Shown: piece after piece, positions 21,161 through 32,300 of the stretch
Layout of the letters: each line of letters opens with the position of its first letter
Position numbering within the stretch: position 1 is the stretch's first letter
NCBI RefSeq assembly: GCF_000003815.2
Contig: NC_049995.1
Span: 16,769,441 to 16,812,300, forward strand
Direction of reading: 5' to 3'
Length of the DNA stretch: 42,860 bases
From: Branchiostoma floridae
Lineage: Eukaryota; Chordata; Leptocardii; Amphioxiformes; Branchiostomatidae
Position numbers and translations under genes: made by a program
The notes under the pieces: model-generated
Databases searched by the model: none
What the model was told of the DNA's origin: nothing
The model's input: the letters and a program-made list of their open reading frames with translations, nothing else

Positions 21161-24040
21161 GGCCAGATCCAGGGCAGTTCTCTAAGTCTAACCTTTCATA
21201 TTACGAAGGATGAAGCGTCCAAATTTCTCAGGGGAACATGACACCGACCCCTAGATTGTGCGTCACCATCCCCAACCCCTATCAATTTGCGACGCACGGG
21301 TAGTGCATAGTCTCTCCTTCTGTAAGTGTAACGTGCTGGATGCAGCCATCCACGGCGTTTCTTGATCCAGTCGTCGCTTCGACTAACGAGTAATATACTT
21401 TCGAATTTTTATTGTACGTTTATGCTCTTAAAGCTAAGTACAGGTCAAAATGATAAAGTAGTTCTAACGCTTCTAACAACAATATGCATATAAAATGGTG
21501 GCGTTAGATGTTCGGCTAACCGTTCCCCGTGTCCTGTTTTGGATACCGTACTCCAGCGTGACACAGCACTGTACTTGTTTTTAGTCCCACTTTCTTGATA
21601 TAATGTCAAGGGGAATATCACTGGTCAAACTCAACACGTTTTCAGAGAGTCGATTGAAGTCTCGCTGCTACAGGTCGTCCAACAGGTGATCCAACCAGGT
21701 ACTGCTCACAAGTTCCTTTCCGGCCAAAGCATGCGCTTTGACTCCAAACGATGGTGGAAATTTTGGTAAGTGAGAAACATTCAAAATATTGCACTTCACA
21801 AATCGTGTTAGGTATTGTCCACAAGGCGAGATAATGCCGGACGCCATGAAAGGCAATAAAGATGCTAAATACATTTTCAACATTATCTCCCGTATTATTG
21901 CACATTTGGACAGAATCGTCGCTTGGTACAATGACGGTCAATCGAAACGTAGCGCAACTCAATGTCGTCTTATTTGTAAAGCGCCAGAGACAATTATTTA
22001 ATCATAGGGTAGAAAGATTATATTTAGTTGTACAGAAAACAATGGTGGTCTGTAACTTTTCCCCGCCCGTTTTAACGCCGTGCGAGCATGATCAATCCCG
22101 AGTCGTATGGTGAAGACCTCAGGTGCCAGGGTGACCTACAATAGCATTGTCGTTTATTCTTCTTATAGTACTTTATTACACTGCGCTTGGAAGACAACGA
22201 TTTTATTGGCGTGGGCAATGTAGTTAGTAAATCAAACACGACAGCAGAACGGACAATATAGCGTTCGTGTGATTTAGAAACGAAATACGGCGTGCCGAAT
22301 TCTTATTCGCCATGCCACTGCGACTATCCAAGCGGTATCTGCTGTTACGTGTTTAAGACTTTTTTCTCATTTATCGCTAGAGAAAAATAAAGAGACAAAC
22401 AGGACTAAAAAATATTCATTCTTCATGAGAACAGACTTCGTAACAATGACTTGTTCATACCTATAGATATTCATATGTCTGTTTAGTTATAGACCTTACG
22501 AAAGTCGCTTTACTTTTGTCGTGTCAATAAAGATTTTATATGCTGCATGCACGGCATTTGGTAGTGTACGAGATACGATACAAAGACTGGTACTTCGTGG
22601 CAGATTACCCTTTAATAATGGTCGAGAGGATAAACATGTAGGTGTGATCCGCGTACTCAACGCTGCATGGGCGTGATGGGCAATCCAAACTGTGCAGGTC
22701 GCGTACTGTTCCCTGGCCGGCTTACTCTTCTCATCCTCCTAACGCCCGGTCCCCAACGGCATTTATACAGTCAGGAATAAATGACTGACGGTACTCTGCT
22801 GTAGGAGAATGACTCCTCTATTCATTCTATTTCTACGGTTTTCCAGCGACCCGGAGTCTGGTACTGGTAGAGACTAACATTTTCCTGCAAGGAGAGAGCA
22901 AGCCGACATGCAAGTCGGCAAGCAAGCCTGCCGACTTCATTAGACAAACAGGCATTTGTCGCAGTTCTCCCAGACGTATTTTCCCGTCCATAAAACTCGG
23001 ACAGGGCCCACAACCTAAATTATGTCACAAAATGTGGCAATATGTAACTGCGAAAATTTTGGCATTGTCTTAATCACGTGGTTGAACAACGTGTTTTGGC
23101 TCGCCATATTCAGATGAATTTCCAAGAAACTTGATAGTGGGGCATAGGATTTCAGTTTCAGTTTCTTACAACCAATCATGTGGCTCATTATTTGCAGTGA
23201 AAATCGACGTCTCCGGCTCATTTCGTACAAATCGTAGCGATTGACTAGCCAGTAAATAGATTGTCCCACACTGTACACATCAAACGGCTGCCGCCAGCAT
23301 GGCGCCATGGCAACGGCCAATGTGTGGTGGGAAGACCACCAGAGCGCCGCTCACGTGCGCCTCACAGGCGGGATGTCAATCAACCCGCTGTTTATTTCAG
23401 CGGGTGCAGCCTGGAACTGGGGTCGCCGTGTTTTCCAAAATCATCTCGCACACTGGACAGCCGGGCTTTCTGAGCAACGTTCGCACATGCAAAAAAACTG
23501 CACTGAGTAGCGGAGCAGATTCTTCAAAGGGTGACTCAACACTGTAAGCTGGAAATTGGAAAATGAACAGCATTTTATAAGTGTATGTAAACTTTACTAG
23601 AAGACCCATCAGTTGGTTTTTGCTACTCTATTGAGTATTGTATTATACTCTACTCTTCACTTCAGACAGCCGTGCGTGGTGACATATATGTACAAGAAAA
23701 CACGTCACCCATTCATTAGTCGCGGCCAAAATATAATATAGAAGAAAAGTTGTAGATTTGAAGGTAGAAAAATCTCAATTTTTTAAATTTTCATAGTACA
23801 TTTTGTATTGTTCTGGCGATAGTGCAACGCTATTACTATTAGTGTTCGCCCGCTCTGGCTGTTGCCCCGCAATAATGGACGTAATGCATGCCTCTAACAA
23901 TGTCTAATAGTCTCACCTACGGACTATACTGCTCTTCTGGCCGCTGCGCCTAGTGTACGGAAGGGGGCGCTGTCGCACGGCTTCATACAATTTAGGGACT
24001 TAGACAAAATTTGGCAGGGCGGCGGCAATTTTTTCTAAGT
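21161..24040. other. Interior of candidate large element, no gene seen
   Basis: Short overlapping ORFs only (for example 21789-22001 and 23261-23547, plus); none has a motif I recognise. A small hairpin (gccgacatgcaagtcggc) is at ~22902. Confidence 0.4.
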
Positions 24041-24230
24041 GTTTTACGGCGCCCGAAGCGTCCGGCGGTCCTGAACTGCCGAACGTGCTGAACCACTAAA
24101 TGACGGTTCACCGCCCGGCGCTCGGACTGGCAGCCTCGCGGGCCGGACGGCTTTGACGTAGGCGGACCTCTCGGACTGCCCTCGGACCGGTCCGAACCGT
24201 TCGGGGCGAGTTGATTTTCACACAGGCAGT

Positions 24231-25285
24231 TTTACCACACACGTAAATTTGTGTACACACCCTACATGTTGTACATAAACACTTTCCTCACTGGGCTGTC
24301 GGTACAAAGTCCCTCAGTACTAATCAGGCTTTTACATAATCTTCTTTTCAAATTAATGAATAAATAACCCCTCTAGTAATCATATCATATCCATTGTCCT
24401 ATATTAACCTTATCCACTCATGCATTGAATTTCTTTTCACTTTATTTTTGCTGCCATTTAAAGCTATAATAAATACCTTGCCATATACAAATGTTATTTT
24501 GCCCTTTAGTTTATTATGCATGTTTATTCCTAAATCTTATTCTTAAGTCTTAAATACCTGTCCAAATTTGGTCAATGCAGGATATATCCAATGAACGCTG
24601 AATGAATGCCAGTGTACATAAGCCCTGTGTATTGAATTTCTTCTTGTTTTTGCTGCCATTTAAAGCTAAAATACCTTGCCATACACAAATAAATTTTTGC
24701 CATTTACACGTAGTTTGATGAATGCAAGTTTATTTCCATCTAAACCTAATAGTAATACATGTGTACCTGTCCATTTGATCAATGTGAGATCTATCCAATG
24801 AATGCTAAACGAGTGCCTGTACTTTAAGCCCTAAGACAAGACAGCACCATTAACAAATTGGACCCTTTCATCGCTTGGTACTTTTCAGTATTGATTTTGT
24901 CTGTAGAATGGGACAGGCTGTCACCAGCTAGCGCTGTTTGTGGGAGGGGCGAGGGTTCAAGGACGGAGGAATTCTGAATTTCTATGTATTTTTCAAACTG
25001 CAAACTTAAAGGAGAAATGCTGTTTGTGGGAGGGCTGGCGTTCAAGGACAGAAGGCATGCAGAATTTCTATGTAATTTCCGCTGTAAACTAGTAAAGGAG
25101 ACATGCTTGTACTACTAGTACTAGTGGTTTTATGCAAGTCTCCTTCCAAAGCTCAGTTCAATAGTAGAAACTCTGGGGAAACTCTGGAGAAACACCCTGC
25201 AGAAGAGGATATACTCCCCGTGTGTATCTTCCCATTTTTTCCCTAGTCAAAAGCTTATTATAAGTACATACCATTTTTATAATTA
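24231..25285. other. AT-rich spacer with a ~210-bp direct repeat
   Basis: tttgctgccatttaaagcta with ataccttgccata occurs near 24447 and 24650, each followed by related sequence up to atccaatgaa. gctgtttgtgggaggg occurs twice (~24925 and ~25019). No gene seen. Confidence 0.55.
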
Positions 25286-25289
25286 GAGT

Positions 25290-25370
25290 CTTTGGTATGA
25301 CTTGGCCGGGGATCTAACGACCTACCGAATGCAAGACGAACACTCTATCCACTCGGCCATTGCACCAGTA
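25290..25370 (-). repeat. tRNA-derived SINE head
   Basis: On the minus strand TGGCCGAGTGGATAGAG is a perfect A box in D-arm context and GGTCGTTAGATCCCCGG is a B-box-like T arm. The candidate acceptor ends (GGTGCAA / GTCATACC) pair only partly, so a SINE or tRNA pseudogene is favoured over a working tRNA. Confidence 0.6.
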
Positions 25371-25960
25371 TTTCAGCACATGGTGTTTCTATGTTTAATT
25401 TCTTAGTGTAGCAGAAGCTGCACAATGTGGTGTAACTCTGTGATTTCTCGTTAGTATTTCATCAACAATCCTGTCTCCTCTGCTAGATAATACCCCATCC
25501 TTGTGCAAGCCTTTCTCATTAGTGTTCCCTACCATGTTTCCTTAATTTGATCATTATATTTCTGTGCAGTGTCCTAGCTATATAGGAGTAGGATTGGATT
25601 GAATCTTAGCATGCTAGATGTATGTTTTCAACAAATTTTATGGTAGATATCATATTCCAACATATGTTTAACTCTAAACCAATGAATGTTTGAAATATTT
25701 CATTTCAAGTCAAGAAATTTTCATGTTTTCATGTTGTACTTTGATTGGGAAAACATAAAATTAAGAAAAAAATCTTCAAGGTTTTTCAACTTTCAAATGT
25801 AAGAATACTTAGATTTGTTTTCATTATTTTTTAAAAAATCCAATAACCAACCAATCTAATTGGTCATGCCTAAGGACATCATTCAAAATAATTACATTCT
25901 GTATACACGGTAGGATTCCTCATAATACACCACTGCTCTGCCTTACATCCAACTCCTCCA
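25371..25960. other. Upstream region of SLC12A8, no feature seen
   Basis: AT-rich sequence without recognisable elements. Confidence 0.55.
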
Positions 25961-25968
25961 ATGATTCC

Positions 25969-26022
25969 GTTACCATGGCAACCATTCTGATGATGTACGT
26001 CCTTCCCCTGTTGCTAGGCAAC
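25969..26022 (+). promoter_or_regulatory. Two X-box (RFX-type) motifs upstream of SLC12A8
   Basis: GTTACCATGGCAAC at 25969-25982 is a full palindromic X-box match (GTNRCC..RGYAAC). GTTGCTAGGCAAC at 26010-26022 is a second, one-base-spacer version. They lie 145-195 bases before the start codon, in the expected promoter position. RFX factors bind such sites, often in ciliated-cell genes; use here is inferred. Confidence 0.55.
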
Positions 26023-26164
26023 CAGCTCCGGACGGACGTCAGTGCTACCATGATGTGCTAATGCTGCTATAGTGGGGGGATCAAGAAAGGAAAAGAAAAA
26101 TCAAACGTTACGGAAGAGGGAACCGAGTTAAAAACATCCGCTGATACGTTGTCCGTTTTTCAAG

Positions 26165-26329
26165 ATGGCGGACGAAAGCGAGACGGCGAATCTCGTCGGG
26201 CCCAAGGCGGGCGGCAGTGGGAGGAATCCGTTACAGTGGGCGAAGTTCGGACTCAGCGAGGAGAGCGGATCGCTGAATCAGCAAACTGCCAAGGGGGAAG
26301 CACAGGAACTGTTCGACGAAGAGGAAAAG
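26165..26329 (+). CDS. SLC12A8: SLC12A8 exon 1 (start)
   Basis: The start codon sits in CAAGATGGCGG, a YY1-like element that often marks start sites. 55 codons, [16 protein letters not shown]..., ending [10 protein letters not shown] before donor GTAATT. The QELF block matches the human N-terminus (VQELFHEAA), supporting this start. Cytosolic. Confidence 0.88.
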
Positions 26330-29300
26330 GTAATTAATATTTTTAAATTATTTTGATTTTTTGATAAATAGATAATATTTTCTTTTGCCTGCTTTTTATG
26401 ATATACCATATGTTTGACATGTGGTACTCTTTTATATGATGCACAATTTTATAATGATTTTCTTTTGCTAAGTACTGCATACAATTATTTTCTTTGGACA
26501 CAACATATGATTTTATATGATGGACAATTTGATTTGAATGTATAGTTAATTTTCAGACTAAATGATTGAATGGTTTTTAGGGCTTGATTTTGGTGCAACA
26601 TGTAATATGATTTGCTGAATGTTATGGATGTGCAATATTGATGAAGAAAATACCGACTGACTATATATTATTTTGCATGTAAATTTAAAGATTAATGTGA
26701 AGATTACCCTTACTCTTGATATTTCCTATGCCAGCATTCAATTACTATTGATATGACATATGCTTGGTATGTGGTACTTATTCATATGATGCACACTTTT
26801 ATTTGCATAGTTGACATTCATTTACTAAAATGATTCTCATTGTTTGCTTGCAATACAAATTTGTAACATTCAAATTGCACATCGTAAATACAGACACCTT
26901 GCACATGATTGTTATACATATTTGTGCATAAAAATCTAAATGCCTGCCCCCAAACCCATCAAACTTGTAGGTCACATTCTAAACTAGTTGTAAATCAACA
27001 GGTGTTGGCTTAATTGGAGATTGACGTCATTGGAAAATGGGGTACATGCACTTCCAGGGATTTAATTTTTGATTCAGGGTTTCAAGTATTCACGTAGAGT
27101 CGAACATTTGGTTGCATACACAGGGCTCGAAATACCACCTGCATATGCAGGTAAGTGCAGGTAAAATTGGAGCTATGCAGGTATTTGTGATGTCTACCTG
27201 CACCTAACCTGCACTGGTCCATTTATGTCCTGTGATGTTGGTATATGTGGATTGTTTTTTGCTGCACTGACTTTTACAACTCATAAAAGAAAACATAGCA
27301 ATCATGGTTCCTCAACGATTCTAGTATGGTCCATGCTTCCTAAATTCAGAGTTGTGCAGGTAAAATTCGTCTGGTGCAGGTAATTTTTCAATGTTACCTG
27401 CAGGTGTGCAGAAAAAAGGATTTCAAGCCCTGATACTGTAGATGCATTTAAGTCTGCAGGGGCTAAAAGCCTTTTCAGAACTCATAACACTTGGATGTAG
27501 AGTAACATCTGTAACATTGGCATGAATACACAGATTGATTTTAACACGTGAAAGTGTAATGGACAAAACTATACCTTAATCTTAAGTTTAAAGAAATCTA
27601 GTCAGTCTCCAAGGCTTAGCATTTTTAAGTTAGACCTTCAATCATGTAGAAATCAGTCAATAGAAGGCTGTTCAGTACCAAGGACACAACACACTTTGTG
27701 TTAAAGATACGAATGTACATGTACTAGTACGATGAGTGTACCCAGTGTACAGTTTTCTTTGTATGATTACACAACTCAGCTGAACAAATACAGGAGCTAT
27801 TTATAATGGTTTTTGAAACATTTTAGTTGTGTCAACACTTGAAGCAATACCTGTGTCAACATACCTGAAAACCTGTAATGTTGTATTTACCTACTGGTAT
27901 TTCTGTACCTAAATTTGGCAAAACTATGTTGTTGGAGATTTTTCAATTTCTTGATTTCCTATTGACCTAGTTAGTTATCAAATTCAGAATAGTTCAAGAT
28001 ATTTATTGATATAAAATGCAATAATGTTGAGCATGAAAAAGAATTCAGATGTACTTAGTTCAACTAATCTTTTATGGCATGTAATATCATGATGCCATTT
28101 CACACAATTGATTTATTTTAAGTGATCCTTAGACCAATGTTGAATTGATTGATGACAAATTGTTATCTTAGATTAGAGGTTTTTATTTTATATGAGGTTT
28201 GAAAGTTGTTTTAAAGCCCATAAATTTCCCTAAAATTAGTTTGTAAATAGTGTAATATATACCAGTAGCTACCCAATAAACATAACCTGGTGAGTCAACT
28301 ATTTGGGTCAGGTAAAATTAATAATTTATCAGGCACTTACCTGTAGTGTATTCACCTGCGCTTTTTCTCATGCCCAATTAACAAAGGCATTCAAAGAGTT
28401 GTATGAAGAAAAGTCCAAACTGAATCACCCCCTTATATAAAAATGGTTTGTTCCAAAAAATAGGTGACATCCTTCTATGAGGCTCAATGTACAACATAAC
28501 ACTTAAACATTCAAAGATCAGTTTGGCAAAAAAACAATATTTTATGACTTGCAATGTCAGTAGATAGATAAGCTTAAACAATACATTGTCAAACAATATT
28601 TTTATGATCTATATTTATGATTTATATTATTTGAAAATACTCACACCCAAAGGTTAATTGCAAGGGAACACACTGTATAAACTTAAGGTTAACTTACAAA
28701 TATCTACCAGACCTTGGCCATGGTGTACACACATTACTAAGGTGTTTGACTTCAGTCTTTGGAGGCAGTCCCACATTTTTGATGACATTGTCAAGTATTT
28801 CAAATCACATTTATTTATGTTTAAAACAATTCCAAACTTGTTTCCCCTGTAGAACTCAGGAGAGACCAGGAAGCCATGGTGGAAGTCCAACTTCTTTATC
28901 ACAGAGCCCGTCTTGTTTGGGACATGGGACGGAGTCTTCACCGCCTGTATGATGAACATCTTTGGTGTGGTGCTGTTTCTGAGGACTGGGTGGATGGTGG
29001 TACGTTTGTTTATTTGTTTGTTTGTTTGTTGTGTGGGACGGAGTGTTCACAGCGTGTATGATGAACATCTTTGGTGTGGTGCTGTTTCTGAGGACTGGGT
29101 GGATGGTGGTACGTTTGTTTGTTTGTTTGTTTGTTTGTTTGTTGTGTGGGACGGAGTGTTTACTGCCTGTATGATGAACATCTTTGGTGTGGTGCTGTTT
29201 CTGAGGACTGGATGGATGGTGGTACGTTTGTTTGTTTGTTTGTTTGTTTGTTGTGTGGGACGGAGTCTTCACTGCATGCATGATGAACATCTTTGGTGTG

Positions 29301-32300
29301 GTGCTGTTTCTGAGGACTGGATGGATGGTGGTAGGTATTTGTTTGACTGTTTGGTAATTGGCAGATTGTATCCAAATTGTATGGATCCGTACATATTTAC
29401 GACATTTGTCCTTCCATCCCTATTTGGAATTTCATTGCTCTGGATGAACAAAAATATTTCAATCATTTCACTCTTCTTAAAAGAAAGAAATTGGTACTCC
29501 ATGACACCTTGAGCCCCCAGACCACCATCAACATACAACTGTAAGATGAAGACAAGATGTGTCCTCAGAGTGCAGAAAACAGCATTTCAGTCTAGTTTTT
29601 AATGCACTGGTCAAAATGTTTTTAAACGTGCTGTAAAAAAAACCTATTCATAGCTCAGTTGTTTGTCCTCACATATTTTGAATCAAATATTGAAGAGGTA
29701 ACACTTTCCAGAAAATGATATTTGAAGACATTTGAAAATTCTTTTTCACAACCAGGGATTGTTACCTTCTTCAACATACATCTTTCTCACAGCTTCTAAC
29801 TGGAGTTCTGATTCTCGTTGCTATATGTTATAAGCCGATGTAGTTGGCACTTTTGCTATAAGAAGACAATCCCAGCTAAGTAACATATTCCTGTTGCAGG
29901 GTAACGCAGGAATCGGCTTGTCGATAGTTATCGTATTCATGACCATCTCCATGGCCCTGCTGCCCATCCTGTCGGCGATCGGTGTGACGGAGCGATGTCA
30001 CATGGAACACGGCGGGTTGTACTTTCTGCTGTCCCACGCGCTCGGAGGGAGAGTCGGGGGCAGTGTCGGATTCCTCTTTGTCTTCGGCCAGGTGAGTGCG
30101 AAACTAGAAACTCTGTTCTTTGGTAAAATACATCGGTGTGACGGAGCGATGTCACATGGAACACGGCGGGCTGTACTTTCTGCTGTCCCACGCGCTCGGA
30201 GGGAGGGTCGGCGGCAGTGTCGGATTCCTCTTTGTCTTCGGCCAGGTGAGTACGAAACTAGAAACCTTTCTCTCTGTTCTTTGGTAAAATACATCGGTGT
30301 GACGGAGCGATGTCACATGGAACACGGCGGGCTGTATTTCCTGCTGTCCCACGCGCTCGGAGGGAGGGTCGGCGGCAGTGTCGGATTCCTCTTTGTCTTC
30401 GGCCAGGTGAGTGCGAAACTAGAATATTTCTGTTCTTTGGTAAAATACATGTTTTTTGATACCTAGTTTTTTGATAGTTTTATGATACTTAAAAAGACAG
30501 GAAAGTTTTACAACTATCAGTAGTTTGAGTCCTGGATTGTATTTCACTCAGTTGCCAAAAATTGGCCTTGACCAATAATAATCGACACCTATCCACAATT
30601 AATTATACGAAATGCAAGAACAATCGGATCCAGAGGTTCTTGCAATTACAATCCCTCCAAGTTCTTAAGTTATCAGATGACCAAACATATCTGGAAATAC
30701 AGACAGATGGACAGAAACACTCACAGACACACACACACACACATATATGCATTAAAAACAAAACCTCAATTTTTAATTGAGTTTGATAGTGATTATAATG
30801 ACCATGATTCTTCCTCTCCAGGCTGTTGTCTGCTCGCTGTACTGCACGGGTTTCGGGGAATCCTTCGCGGAGGCGGTTGGATGGAACAACGAGTGGGCGG
30901 TGCGCGGCATCGCCATAGTAACCCTGCTGGTGTTGCTAGGCATCAACCTGGCCGGGGTGAAGTGGGTCATCAAGGTGCAGCTCCTCCTAGTGGGCTGCCT
31001 CGGTATTTCACTGGTAGACTTCATCATTGGGACGTTCGTCAAGACTGACATAGGTGGGTGCGAGGTCTTTCTGTTCTTCTCTTTAGTATCATTGGCTTTT
31101 TATCTTTTGATGCTTAACAGCCTTCCATTGACCCATACTCTACTACCGAGTTAAACCAATATAGGGAGCAAAGTATTATTTTGTGTTTTTCTTGTGTGTA
31201 CGTCTGTCCATGTTATAGGCTGTCTGTATGAGTGTGTCTGTGTACGCGTGTCTTTTGAATTTGATCTGTTTGTGTGCTTCTTTGATTCCTGATAATAATA
31301 TATACCACAATGCAGCTTGTTGTACAGTTTCACTGGGTTGTAAAACCTGTTTGTGGGACTGGAAGGTCAGAGTGGCGAAGTCAGCCATCTCTGATTGCCT
31401 TTGTTAGTTATTGCTTTGTCTACAACTGCCAGTGTGGTGGGGTATAGTGTAGAAAACTTCCGTAACAAAATGGGACTGATACTGATATTATCAAATACAT
31501 CTTAAAGACCCAAATTCAAAGTTCTTCGTTTTGTTCACAGCTTCAGGTGTGGTTGGATACAGCGTGGAAAACTTCCGTAACAACACGGGACCTGACTACA
31601 TCCCGGGTCAAGACTTCTTCACGGTCTTCGGGGTGTTCTTCCCCACGGCAACGGGGGTCATGGCCGGGGTCAACATGAGTGGTGACCTGAAGACCCCCAA
31701 CAGGAGCATTCCCATTGGCTCTCTGACCGCCATCGGAGTCAGGTAAGGAGCATTCCCATTGGCTCTCTGACCGCCATAGGAGTCAGGTAAGGAGCATTCC
31801 CATTGGCTCTCTGACCGCCATCGGAGTCAGGTGAGGAAGTACAGAATTTGAGGATTTACACAAATCACTATTGCGACTATCATTTTTGGGCCATTGGGGG
31901 GCTGTTAATTTTGTATCACTGTTGAACCTTAAAGGATAACACACCAGTTTTATCTGGACTGTAATGTTAAATCCACTCACACCGGGAAGGACCCCATAAC
32001 CCATGGTCCACAGGGAAGCGTTTCGAAGATGTATAACGTACTCAGGCACAGTTCTGTGGAATAGTCTGAGGGAGAACGTGAGGCTGGCGCCCTGTCGTCG
32101 TTTAAGAACTTGACTCGACTAGAAATTATGTAACTATGGACTATGAGATGGACTGATATTGTGTTGAATACGAAAGTATCTATGGAATGTTGAATGTTGA
32201 TGAATTGTATCTTTTGTGTAGTGCATTGTATTTAGAAGGTATTTAGACCTCTGACCTCCTCCACCCTTGAAATCTTGAAAAACGGCTCAGGCCGAATGAT

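Larger units (their letters stand above)
17643..24230. mobile_element. Candidate 6.6-kb element with CpG-rich sub-terminal regions
   Basis: The left boundary reads CCTGTGTGAAAATTTGCCCG (17644 on) and the right boundary is the inverted ATTTTCACACAGG ending near 24228. Just inside both ends lie CpG-dense stretches full of CGGACGG, CCGAACGGTTCGG and GGACCGGTCC palindromes (17655-18150 and 24040-24210). I see no clear target duplication and no recognisable transposase in the interior, so it may be decayed, composite, or split by the assembly gaps. Short ORFs inside overlap in several frames and have no known domain. Confidence 0.5.

Noticed and set aside
28856-29290. 144-codon minus-strand ORF with repeated TNKQTNKQT
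   Set aside because: Antisense of the exon 2 ghosts and GTTT tracts; repeat-driven open frame.
31531-31830. Assembly error as sole explanation of the repeated exon ends
   Set aside because: Possible for the near-identical 44-bp and 78-bp arrays, but the other arrays have many independent substitutions and intron sequence of different age between copies, which misassembly would not make.
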